From the IMG/VR virus record IMGVR_UViG_3300009502_000025, positions 1 through 64,000 of that record: a stretch of DNA of 64,000 nucleotides; one strand, given 5' to 3'. This stretch comes from a virus. Made by a program: the position numbers and the translations under genes. The notes beneath the pieces are model-generated. The model was not told the DNA's origin. It saw only the letters and a program-made list of their open reading frames with translations, and ran no database searches. This document shows, piece after piece, positions 31,258-38,992 of this stretch (the first letter of the stretch is position 1; the number at the start of each line of letters is the position of its first letter).

Positions 31258-32846
31258 CATTTTGACCATCCACACATACACGTGACACATCCCTCTTTAT
31301 ACATAAAGCCATCTTTACTACCACAAGAGGGACATTCCATAGATGTCTTTACTTGCTCGCCGTTCTTGATGTATCCTTTAAGAACTCTCGCTAAGGATTT
31401 TGACCAGGAACCGAAACCATCGCTTTTACCTAGCTGTTCAACGATGAACTCGATAGGTGTTCCGTGCCTCAGAGCTGTACTCAGTAGACGCGTTGGTCCT
31501 TCGTACTCGTGATTGAATGTTTGGGCAATATTCTCAATTACGACCTTATCTACTCCGTTAGGAATAATGAGGTCGTAATTGCCTTTGCCCTTCTTACGAA
31601 TGATACCTGTGTCTTTATCCTTTAGATAACTCCATTCTTCTCTTTGTTCAGATATGAATGTCTCATATATGGATCCGCTGTACTTGCCGATTAGAGTTAG
31701 AAACTTTTGTCCCTTAATAGAAGTGACATAAATATCACACTCCAAGTCCTTAGGTCTTTTTGGCGCACCAGACCTCTCAATGTACTCAGGTCTCTTATAG
31801 CATACTTCTTTCTTCACTGGCTTAGTAGATAATATTCCCTTCATACTTCCCTGTGGATTAAATGAAGTGAATCCTTTTAAGCCTTGCTTATAAGCAAACA
31901 TGAAAAGATCTTTATAGGCCTCCAAAGTATATCCTTCGGGTAGGTTAGCTGTCTTAGATATAGAGTGATCTATGTATTTTTGAAAAGCAGCCTGTACTCT
32001 TACCCCATCATAAGGATTCACTTCATTTGAAGTTATGAAGTACTCGGGAATTTTAGGTTCAAGCCCCGTCGATGTCATATGTGCTTTTGTATCATCGTAA
32101 GGGGTGTGAAGATATTCTAGCCAGGCCTTATCATACACAGTTTCTTTACGAGTCTCGTCTCCTTTTCCCGTCCTGATAGTTCTATCATACTGGAGAGCAA
32201 AGATGGGCTCAATACCTGAAGAGCAATTATTACCAACTGTCAATGAAATTGTTCCTGTTGGCGCACAAGTTAATATACCTATGTTCCTTAGACCACTTGC
32301 CCATATATCTTCATATAATTCCTCGGGGAGTGAGGTAATAAAAGAAGACTGATTAAGTCTTTTATCAAATGCAGGAAAGGTACCCTTTTCTCTCGCTAAC
32401 TCAGCAGATTCACTGTATGCTTCGTCACGGAGTATTCTACCTATTCCGTCTGCAAGATCTATACTTTCTTGGCTACCGTATTTTATTTTCATCATGGCAC
32501 AGACGTCACCAAAACCCGTGAAGCCTAGTCCTATCCGCCTCCACTGTTTGGAAAAATCTTCTATCCTCTTAAGAGGATATTTAGTTACATCTAAAACGTC
32601 ATCAAGAAATCTAACTGCTGTGCGAATAGTTTTCGATAGAAGATCCTGATTAATCATCGGGGAATCTCCAAAAGCCCCTGTCACAAAGGAAGGTAGGTTT
32701 AAGGATCCTAGACAGCATAAACTATATGCTGGCATCGAAATTTCGCCACAATTTTTAATAACAGTGCCATTTGCATAAAAATTATGAGTATTCTCCACTG
32801 TTATATCATATACATCTTCGTTATCAGATGTTTCTATAATTAGCAT
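31254..32846 (-). CDS. nrdJ: Class II ribonucleotide reductase, C-terminal half with split-intein C fragment
   Basis: The first 32 residues are the intein C fragment (ending NGTVIKN). The extein starts CGEISMPAYSLCCLGSLNL; this Cys is the catalytic thiyl-radical cysteine of the NPCGE loop. Further motifs: APTGTISLTVGNNCSSGIEP (class II signature), and a C-terminal CPSCG...CMCGWSKC redox/zinc tail. The enzyme makes deoxynucleotides with adenosylcobalamin. An AGAGGAG site precedes the ATG. The product is useless until spliced to the N-terminal half. Confidence 0.93.
   Translation of the reverse strand: MLIIETSDNEDVYDITVENTHNFYANGTVIKNCGEISMPAYSLCCLGSLNLPSFVTGAFGDSPMINQDLLSKTIRTAVRFLDDVLDVTKYPLKRIEDFSKQWRRIGLGFTGFGDVCAMMKIKYGSQESIDLADGIGRILRDEAYSESAELAREKGTFPAFDKRLNQSSFITSLPEELYEDIWASGLRNIGILTCAPTGTISLTVGNNCSSGIEPIFALQYDRTIRTGKGDETRKETVYDKAWLEYLHTPYDDTKAHMTSTGLEPKIPEYFITSNEVNPYDGVRVQAAFQKYIDHSISKTANLPEGYTLEAYKDLFMFAYKQGLKGFTSFNPQGSMKGILSTKPVKKEVCYKRPEYIERSGAPKRPKDLECDIYVTSIKGQKFLTLIGKYSGSIYETFISEQREEWSYLKDKDTGIIRKKGKGNYDLIIPNGVDKVVIENIAQTFNHEYEGPTRLLSTALRHGTPIEFIVEQLGKSDGFGSWSKSLARVLKGYIKNGEQVKTSMECPSCGSKDGFMYKEGCVTCMCGWSKC
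32751..32846 (-). mobile_element. Split intein C fragment (IntC) of nrdJ
   Basis: 32 residues: MLIIETSDNEDVYDITVENT then HNFYANGTVIKN. DVYDITVENTHNFYANG is the standard intein block F, and the final Asn precedes Cys+1. The penultimate residue is Lys instead of the usual His. It pairs with the fragment at 32877-33191. Confidence 0.92.
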
Positions 32847-32873
32847 TTTTAAACGTCTCCTCTGTTAATTCCT

Positions 32874-33980
32874 CTAGTCATGGATTAACTCATCAGTTGG
32901 TTGAAGGTGCTGTGCTTCTACCCATCCTCTATTTTTTGTAAGTATTTTGTGATCCGGAGTACATTTGATCTGATTGCCAGTGGAGGTATCTGTTATCCTG
33001 ATTATTTTCGTATTTTTTCTAGTGAGAAGAGCATTTGTTACTTTTTGGTATTCAGTTTGACGAGTCTCTTCGTTGAGAGACTTCGCAAATACTTCTTCCC
33101 CAGAAACTACCAATTCTACTAAGTCCTTCATTCTTATTTTTTGATTTACGCCCTTGAAAGAAATATCTACAACGGTATCTCCTGTTACGCAAGGATTGAC
33201 CGAATCTATATTAAAGGCGTACCAGCCGTTGTTATACCTATTTACTGTATCAATATTAAAGATGCCTGGTTCATTGTGCTCGAAGGCATTCTTGGCCAGG
33301 AGATCATAAAGATACTTAGCTTTAACTATTTTATAAACTTGCCCTTCCCAAACAAGAGGCCATTCACTATCTTCTTCTACAGCCCTGATAAATTCGTCTG
33401 TGAGAACTACAGAGAGGTTGAATTGGTCTAAAGCTTTTTTCTCGTCTCCGTGTTTTACTGTAATGAACTCTTCGATGTCAGGGTGATCTATGTTCATCAG
33501 AGCAATATGAGCAGATCGACGACCTCCTCCAGTCTGTATGACTTTTGCAGACTCGTTGAATATTTTAAGGAAAGAAATAGGCCCGGATGACTTGCCTCCC
33601 TTTTTAATAGCAGCATCTTTAGGTCTCAAGTACGAAATATTAAAGCCAACGCCTCCCCCTGAAGCACTGATCATGGCATCATCGTGGAGAGCTCCGAAAA
33701 TGCCCTCCATGCTATCTCCAACAGCTATAGTATAACAATTATTATAGTACTTCATTTTAGAATCCGGACGAGCATTAGCTAGGATTCTTCCACCGGGGAT
33801 AAATAAGCCTTTTTCCATAATGTCAAGAAATTCGTGTTCCCACTGAGCTCTTACTTTCGGTTTTTCAGCCATCGCTATTTCAGTCGCAACACCCCTAAAT
33901 ACATCCTCAGGGGTTTTTTCGCCGTTAATCATATACTTCTGGCGAAAGATTTCTTCGGAGATAGATTGAGAGAACATCAT
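32874..33980 (-). CDS. nrdJ: Class II ribonucleotide reductase, N-terminal half with split-intein N fragment
   Basis: Residues 1-263 are the reductase N-terminal part: PGGRILANA, NNCYTIAVGDSMEGIF, SASGGGVGFNISYLRP and DSVNP. Residue 264 begins the intein N fragment. The extein breaks inside the NPCGE loop, right before the active-site Cys. An AAGGAAGG site precedes an ATGATG start, and ACTAATTA lies 31 bases upstream. The two halves are adjacent, in order and co-oriented, separated by only 27 bases. Confidence 0.93.
   Translation of the reverse strand: MMFSQSISEEIFRQKYMINGEKTPEDVFRGVATEIAMAEKPKVRAQWEHEFLDIMEKGLFIPGGRILANARPDSKMKYYNNCYTIAVGDSMEGIFGALHDDAMISASGGGVGFNISYLRPKDAAIKKGGKSSGPISFLKIFNESAKVIQTGGGRRSAHIALMNIDHPDIEEFITVKHGDEKKALDQFNLSVVLTDEFIRAVEEDSEWPLVWEGQVYKIVKAKYLYDLLAKNAFEHNEPGIFNIDTVNRYNNGWYAFNIDSVNPCVTGDTVVDISFKGVNQKIRMKDLVELVVSGEEVFAKSLNEETRQTEYQKVTNALLTRKNTKIIRITDTSTGNQIKCTPDHKILTKNRGWVEAQHLQPTDELIHD
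32877..33191 (-). mobile_element. Split intein N fragment (IntN) of nrdJ
   Basis: 105 residues from Cys264 (CVTGDTVVDISF) to the stop. Block A and block B are present: IKCTPDHKILTKNRGWVEAQ and LQPTDELI. The length and site match my memory of the NrdJ-1 split intein reported from metagenomes. There is no homing endonuclease; the break is where one would sit. Confidence 0.92.
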
Positions 33981-34011
33981 ATGGTTTTTACCTTCCTTTT
34001 ATGCGTATGGC

Positions 34012-34019
34012 TAATTAGT
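34012..34019 (-). promoter_or_regulatory. ACTAATTA motif upstream of nrdJ
   Basis: ACTAATTA on the minus strand followed by GCCATACG and an AAGGAAGG ribosome site before the nrdJ N-terminal half. It overlaps the end of the 69-residue gene. Confidence 0.45.
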
Positions 34020-34224
34020 TGATCATCTCCTTTTTAAAGAATTTACGATAGCTCTTGAGGTAGGGCGCTAGCTTTTCGTCCATCTCCTTAAAGATAGCTG
34101 TGATTTTAGCAGCCTCCTCAGAATTCAACTTTGATAAATCGATGCCTTCGACATGAGTCTCATCATGATTCATAACAATCACCTTCCTGGGCTCGTTATG
34201 ATAAGTAAACTCCATTAACTTCAT
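34015..34224 (-). CDS. Hypothetical protein, 69 residues
   Basis: It overlaps the nucleotidyltransferase stop by four bases, so translation is coupled. The product starts MKLMEFTYHNEPRKVIVMNH and has a helical second half (SEEAAKITAIFKEMDEKL). No family known to me. Confidence 0.7.
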   Translation of the reverse strand: MKLMEFTYHNEPRKVIVMNHDETHVEGIDLSKLNSEEAAKITAIFKEMDEKLAPYLKSYRKFFKKEMIN

Positions 34225-34683
34225 TTTCTCTCCTTTATTAGCTGTGTATTATAGTCTTCGATTTGTTTCGGGGAAAAGTCTTTAGATGGTAAGGTGAGTT
34301 TCATCATCGTTACTAGACTCTCGAATAGTGCTATTTTCGCTGATCTATCAAGTATAGCCGTATCTTTGAGTATTGCTTTCACTGCTCTCGTCGCAAACAC
34401 CCAGGCAGGAAACTCTTGTGGATGCACTGGTATAAAATTAACTTTGCCAAACTTCAAATCTATCCAAAACCCTGAATTATAGTTCGAGGGAGCTCGAACG
34501 AGGCCGGTAGTCAAAGAGTTTATTTTACTATCATTATGCACACTGTATACAAGATCCCAATCACTGTCTGGGCGTTCCGTGCCAAACGCCCTACTTCCTG
34601 TTAGATAACACAGGTTTAAAAGGTCTTCAATTGGTATATCTTTATTTTTTTTTAATAAGACCTTCGAAAAGCTCATCAAACAT
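34221..34683 (-). CDS. Small nucleotidyltransferase, start frameshifted at a run of nine A
   Basis: The core LTGSRAFGTERPDSDWDLVYS is the pol-beta nucleotidyltransferase motif (GS, then two Asp). The best ribosome site (AAGGAG, six bases) belongs to the ATG at 34683, but that frame stops after 13 codons. Removing one A from the nine-A run joins MFDELFEGLIKKNKDIPIED smoothly to the rest. Without that, the start would be the ATG at 34676 with poor spacing. The enzyme would move a nucleotide onto an RNA, protein or drug; the target is unknown. Confidence 0.75.
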
Positions 34684-34718
34684 GATTTTCTCCTTTTTAT
34701 AATATAGCTAAACCTCTC

Positions 34719-34726
34719 ACTAATTA
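34719..34726 (+). promoter_or_regulatory. ACTAATTA motif upstream of the 34745 gene
   Basis: ACTAATTA followed by TGGTGAGGGAC, 19 bases before the start and in the same orientation as that gene. Confidence 0.45.
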
Positions 34727-34744
34727 TGGTGAGGGACAAAAATA

Positions 34745-35197
34745 ATGCCTACACCTTCTTCTATGGAATACCTTAGTTTATTATACAAGGAATTGACTCG
34801 AAAACTGGAAACTATTCATAAATACATAGATGCCATCGACAATCAGGTCGGTGACATATACCAGTCAGCTTATGAAGGCGTTTATATCTGTAAGCGCAAG
34901 TATGAGATCGTAGAAGACTATAAAGAAACAACTCCGAAGATTCATCCTCAAACTGAGTTCGCTTTTGAGCCGAGGCCCAATAAGCCTAAAAAAGGCGACA
35001 CTGGACAGGATGTTCAGGAAACTATAGAAGACCTCAACGAAGATTTGAAATCTACCTTCGCTGAGATCAATTTCCGATTCTCTAAGCAGCAAGGAAACCT
35101 AGACAACCTAGGAAAGGTCCACTTAGAGTTACAGAATATTATTAATGAAATATTCCAAAATTGGAAAACCTTAAATGGAGATGAAGACAAGTTTTAA
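34745..35197 (+). CDS. Coiled-coil hypothetical protein, 150 residues
   Basis: GAGGGAC precedes the ATG. The product is helical at both ends (YLSLLYKELTRKLETIHKYI; QETIEDLNEDLKSTFAEINF) with a proline-rich middle. Its end overlaps the polymerase stop by four bases. It is the only plus-strand gene in this minus-strand block. Unknown function; a structural role is possible. Confidence 0.7.
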   Translation: MPTPSSMEYLSLLYKELTRKLETIHKYIDAIDNQVGDIYQSAYEGVYICKRKYEIVEDYKETTPKIHPQTEFAFEPRPNKPKKGDTGQDVQETIEDLNEDLKSTFAEINFRFSKQQGNLDNLGKVHLELQNIINEIFQNWKTLNGDEDKF

Positions 35198-37326
35198 CGC
35201 TTAATTACCAGGGTATCTGTTTCCTTTAGATTCCTCGCCTTCACTTCTTCTGTCTTCTCACCCCTTTTAACTTTTACTGTCTCGTCGGCAAAGAATACAT
35301 ATTCTTTGCCGTCTTGATTTATAATGACTTCATTAATTTCAAATTCTTTATTCCTGCAGAAGACATTCCAACCCGTCGTACTATGTACATCAGCGTTAGG
35401 ATCTGTTTTATAGGCCTTCAGAAGGAACGCATCATTACCGTCCAAAGCTGCGAGCCTTAGTTGAAGCCCACTATAATCCATGGTTACTAGTTTACAGTGT
35501 TCTATATCAGGTACACTTACAATTTCTTTGACCAGATCAGATCCCAACGAATGAGATGGCAAATTCGTCCAATTAGGTTCTCGACAAGTATTGCGCCCGG
35601 TTTCCGCACCCATGACATTATATACAGGGTGGAGTTTGGACTTACCCAGATCCTCGTGAAACTTCAAGTGTTGTCTCCAACCCATATTCGTATCTGGTAG
35701 TCCTAAGAACGTCTTCTGCAACGTCTTGTATGCTCGGAGCTTCTTAAGAATAGTCGCTTCAGGTCTTCCCAATTGTTCCCACTGAGTTAACTGCTCGTCG
35801 CCTGTTAAATAATAGCCAGACTTAGACATACCACAATTTTCCCACCCAAGCCACTTAAGTATTTCACCTAATTGCTTACCACTATTAAAATTAGACTCGG
35901 GGTCATCTTCATCCGCGCAATCATCAAAGAAGCTATGAAAATCTAGACTCATTACCTTTAGTCCATGGCCGCCTAAGAATTCTTGTACCTTCAGCTTCTC
36001 GCTCAATTCTCTTTGAAGATCCTTCATCTCCTTATCTACATCGAGAGAATTCTTATCCCAAATATCCATGTCTACTTCGATACCCTGTATTTCAACAGGC
36101 ACAAACATTTTCATCGCTGGCATTCTTTTCTTTTCAAAGTACTCGCGCACAGTCCACCAACCCTCTACAGGCGGAGGCCAAGCGAGGTCAATCCAGTTTA
36201 TTCTTTTCTCCATCGCTTCATACACCTGGAAATTAATGATAGCGTCCATAGTCGCGTATTGTGATAAGATTTTTTCAGGTATGTCCAAGTACGTCTTTGG
36301 ATTGTATCTTTTTTTATAGTCGTCTAAGTCTCTATCATAACCTCCAAATTGCGTATAATAGAAAGCTAAAGACTTCAAACTATTAGATCGAGACTCATTC
36401 AAAGTCTGTGCCATGGGTAGAGTATCAATATCAATTTTCGCTGTAGATATGCCTGCATTCAAAAGAAACTTGACATCGAATTTTAAATTTTGTCCTATCT
36501 GGATCTTATTTCTAAAAAACTCGGTAAGTAGATTCTTATCTATTAGATACCAGGGAATATAGAAGCCTTCCCTGCCATCAAAAGACATCGTAATGCAACC
36601 TATGCGGTCATTAACAAAATCAAACCCTGATGTTTCCAAGTCCCAGCATACCTTACATGATACGGGAGTCCAAGCTTTAAGAAAATTATCAGCCTCATCT
36701 GCTTCCATAAGCTTGGTTATTTTTAAGCGCGTGGGACAAGGAGGTTCACTCAAGCCATCGTAATTTTTTAAAATCTTTTTGATTTGTATTTCTGCGAAAT
36801 GCATTCTAAAAGAATCTCTGGGCAAAATTCCCATTGGAGTTATTTTAAATATGTCTTCTAGAGCGTCAATAGGAAATACGTTACACTCATATTCTCTCGA
36901 GTAAAAGTATGTTTGCGTGAACACTATGTCATAAAAACTATTTATGTGAATATTAGAATCGCCGGTTATACCATAAATGGCACGACCGGACGTTATCATG
37001 ATAGTCTTGTCTGTCATGTATGAAAGAATATTCGCTGCGTTTCTCTTATAGTACTCCGCGACTCCCTCTTTTTTTATCTCTTCTGAAGTCTTGCTGTACT
37101 TCGAAAGACTCACAATTCTATAATTGTAGCCTTGAGGTATCTGCCTGTCTAACCATTTTGTAAAGGCATCCAAGTGCCTTTGATTAGGGAATGTCTCTAA
37201 GACAATAATGAGATGAGTCTCATCGTTACTATGAGCTCTCTCGTACAGAAGAGCTCCTTTTGTTTCCAAGCCGCTCCCCTTTTTAGAAGAGCCTAAAGAT
37301 ACATCGCCGAATGTGAATGCTGCCAT
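35194..37326 (-). CDS. polA: Family A DNA polymerase, truncated after motif A
   Basis: The 3'-5' exonuclease domain is intact: CWDLETSG near residue 227, GQNLKFDVKFLL near 278, YATMDA near 360. The polymerase domain begins with TGRNTCREPNWTNLPSHS near 575 and motif A LVTMDYSGLQLRLAALDG near 613, then DVHSTTGWNVFC. Motif B (K...NFG..YG) and motif C (HDE) are missing, so this ORF alone cannot polymerise. The last 53 residues look intein-like. The C-terminal half is not in this window. There is no clear ribosome site before the start. Confidence 0.9.
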   Translation of the reverse strand: MAAFTFGDVSLGSSKKGSGLETKGALLYERAHSNDETHLIIVLETFPNQRHLDAFTKWLDRQIPQGYNYRIVSLSKYSKTSEEIKKEGVAEYYKRNAANILSYMTDKTIMITSGRAIYGITGDSNIHINSFYDIVFTQTYFYSREYECNVFPIDALEDIFKITPMGILPRDSFRMHFAEIQIKKILKNYDGLSEPPCPTRLKITKLMEADEADNFLKAWTPVSCKVCWDLETSGFDFVNDRIGCITMSFDGREGFYIPWYLIDKNLLTEFFRNKIQIGQNLKFDVKFLLNAGISTAKIDIDTLPMAQTLNESRSNSLKSLAFYYTQFGGYDRDLDDYKKRYNPKTYLDIPEKILSQYATMDAIINFQVYEAMEKRINWIDLAWPPPVEGWWTVREYFEKKRMPAMKMFVPVEIQGIEVDMDIWDKNSLDVDKEMKDLQRELSEKLKVQEFLGGHGLKVMSLDFHSFFDDCADEDDPESNFNSGKQLGEILKWLGWENCGMSKSGYYLTGDEQLTQWEQLGRPEATILKKLRAYKTLQKTFLGLPDTNMGWRQHLKFHEDLGKSKLHPVYNVMGAETGRNTCREPNWTNLPSHSLGSDLVKEIVSVPDIEHCKLVTMDYSGLQLRLAALDGNDAFLLKAYKTDPNADVHSTTGWNVFCRNKEFEINEVIINQDGKEYVFFADETVKVKRGEKTEEVKARNLKETDTLVIKR
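35197..35358 (-). other. Intein-like tail on the truncated polymerase
   Basis: From the Cys of WNVFC (about residue 657) the ORF leaves the polymerase fold: VIINQDGKEYVFFADETVKV, RGEKTEEVKARNLKETDTLV. The ending VKARNLKETDTLVI parallels VEAQHLQPTDELI at the end of the nrdJ intein N fragment. A normal block A (Cys plus GDT) is absent, so it is either an unusual short N fragment or a remnant. Confidence 0.45.
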
Positions 37327-37624
37327 ACGAAATTATATGTTTTTTATTATGTAAATATTCGCTTGAAGAAAGATATGAGTTTCTAGATATTTGAATTTCG
37401 CATAACTAGAGGTTCGAATTTCGCACATCTATTAATATAAAAATAAGTAATATAAAATATATAAATATTAAGCCTTGCAGGCTAATTGTAAAAAGCCAGT
37501 ATTAAGACCTATCATTCTCTTCTTTTTGTATTATTATTCCGCGAAAAGGAACAGACCCGGACTTTTCGTAGGTATGATTTTTCCTATATACGCAGAAAAA
37601 AGAACAAAAGAATCCGCAAAATAC
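37327..37624. other. AT-rich divergent intergenic region with direct repeats
   Basis: No gene fits here. GAATTTCGCA occurs twice (37393-37402 and 37416-37425), 23 bases apart start to start, followed by a strongly AT-rich stretch (about 37431-37470). The region separates polA (minus) from the GC-rich plus-strand cluster. It could hold promoters for polA or a replication origin; neither is shown. Confidence 0.4.
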
Positions 37625-37667
37625 TTGCCACCGAGCACACAGCAAATGCTTATATTATATACGTAAG
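37625..37667 (+). promoter_or_regulatory. Early-type promoter, copy 5
   Basis: TTGCCACCGA from 37625, CTTATATT from 37649, then ATATACGTAAGCA. The spacer is one base longer than in the other copies. It drives the GC-rich cluster 37698-39797. Confidence 0.85.
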
Positions 37668-37697
37668 CAAGAAACGAAGAACGCAAGGAGCCAAGAA

Positions 37698-37922
37698 ATG
37701 GCACGAATCGCAATCGCGACCGGCAACAAAACCACGAATCACAGGACCGCACGGTCCGTCGTCACCCAGTACGACGTGAATTCGAAGGAGTGGCAGGACC
37801 GCATTACCAATCTTAATCGGGATCTCGATCGCAAGAACGACGGCTCGATTTCCAGGCTTCCCAACGGCAATACTCCGATGGTCGTCCCCGGCTACCGGAC
37901 TCGAAGCATCTCCAGTTTCTGA
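37698..37922 (+). CDS. Hypothetical protein, 74 residues
   Basis: CAAGGAGCCAAGAA precedes the ATG, about 30 bases after promoter copy 5. The product is basic and polar (MARIAIATGNKTTNHRTARS) with no clear fold. As the first gene of a strong early-type transcript it may act on the host early in infection; this is inference. Confidence 0.7.
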   Translation: MARIAIATGNKTTNHRTARSVVTQYDVNSKEWQDRITNLNRDLDRKNDGSISRLPNGNTPMVVPGYRTRSISSF

Positions 37923-37950
37923 ACCTGCACTCTAAAAGGAGAGTTTATAG

Positions 37951-38589
37951 ATGTCAATCAACGTGTGTTCCTATAAGATTACCGAGGCTGGTAGTCTTAC
38001 GAATCCCGAGCCGGCTTCGTTTGCCGAGGTGTCCAAGCCCGACATGAGTCTCCGCAAGGGAATCACGGTTTACTTCGATACGAAGAAGTATACGGTTCTC
38101 GGTCAGGCGCCCATCTACGCGCTTATCAGCGAGGCAGGGGAGGACGTGGCAATTCGAGTGCGCAAGAAGCACCTCTACGTCCCGAACGACGTTCTCAACG
38201 GCACCGCGATCGTGAAGATGGCGGCTCCTGCGAAAGTCAAGGTCGCCAAGGTCAAGGTCGAGAAGGCTCCTAAGGAGCCCAAGGCTCCGAAGGCGAAGAA
38301 GACACTCATTCCTGCTGTCGTGCAGGGTGCGTTCGAGACGCGCATGGCAGAGTTCCGTACCGACAGTGGTCGGAGCATCAAGGGCCTTCGCATCGAGAAC
38401 ACGGACGGTGCATCCTTCCGCGTCATTGTCGTGGATCCTACTAAGTCTGGCTGGGTTCTCATGGCCTCAGATAAGTGGGACATTGGAGCCTACAAGTTCT
38501 ACAACATCGATACCATGGCGTCGAGAGATTTCGATCGCGCGGCCGATAAGCCGGGCCCTGGCGATTCCTCGATTGTGTGGCCGAAGTGA
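37951..38589 (+). CDS. Hypothetical protein with Lys/Pro/Ala linker, 212 residues
   Basis: AAGGAGAG lies upstream of the ATG. Two small beta-rich parts (about 1-85 and 120-212) are joined by a linker of Lys, Ala, Val and Pro repeats (KVKVAKVKVEKAPKEPKAPK, about 92-113). The linker resembles histone-tail-like segments and may bind DNA. No family recognised. Confidence 0.7.
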   Translation: MSINVCSYKITEAGSLTNPEPASFAEVSKPDMSLRKGITVYFDTKKYTVLGQAPIYALISEAGEDVAIRVRKKHLYVPNDVLNGTAIVKMAAPAKVKVAKVKVEKAPKEPKAPKAKKTLIPAVVQGAFETRMAEFRTDSGRSIKGLRIENTDGASFRVIVVDPTKSGWVLMASDKWDIGAYKFYNIDTMASRDFDRAADKPGPGDSSIVWPK

Positions 38590-38592
38590 AAT

Positions 38593-38617
38593 AGAGGGGG
38601 ACCTTAGGTCCCCCTCT
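38593..38617 (+). terminator. Strong hairpin, terminator-like without T run
   Basis: AGAGGGGGACC and GGTCCCCCTCT form an 11-pair stem with a three-base loop. There is no T run, so it may be an attenuator or RNA-stability element rather than a full stop. Confidence 0.6.
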
Positions 38618-38634
38618 TAGGTGGAGAACATTAA

Positions 38635-38778
38635 ATGCGTAAGACGATTGACATTACGATGATGGACGGACAGGTGATCAAGGCTCCGCTGTGCCTGGTG
38701 TGGTGTGATATCAACGATACCCATACCGAACTCTATTTCGTATGGAAAACACCATATGGATGGATGCTTGTGTCTTAA
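38635..38778 (+). CDS. Hypothetical protein, 47 residues
   Basis: It follows GGTGGAG and starts MRKTIDITMMDGQVIKAPLC. It ends CDINDTHTELYFVWKTPYGW plus four residues and looks like a compact beta fold. Its end overlaps the next frame by 23 bases, so the two may be one frameshifted gene. Confidence 0.5.
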   Translation: MRKTIDITMMDGQVIKAPLCLVWCDINDTHTELYFVWKTPYGWMLVS

Positions 38779-38992
38779 TGAAGACAGATATCCATCCCTA
38801 TGGGACCACGCCGAGCCCATCGAGTTCCCGGACGTGTGGACGTTCGGCAAGGCGTGGGACGACGAACCAAATAATTTCGTATGGGGATATTTTAAGCTGG
38901 ACGATAATGGCAATTGGTTTCGCAAGAATAAGCGGGGTTCGTGGATCAACTTCACGCCCGGCCTCCCGCCCGCGACCATAGAGGGGGAATGA
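38756..38992 (+). CDS. Hypothetical protein, 78 residues, start uncertain
   Basis: I use the ATG at 38756; a GTG at 38705 is also open. The C-terminal part (FPDVWTFGKAWDDEPNNFVW and YFKLDDNGNWFRKNKRGSWI) is rich in aromatic residues and clearly coding. The ribosome site is weak. It may be translated by coupling to the preceding 47-residue gene. Confidence 0.5.
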   Translation: MDGCLCLNEDRYPSLWDHAEPIEFPDVWTFGKAWDDEPNNFVWGYFKLDDNGNWFRKNKRGSWINFTPGLPPATIEGE

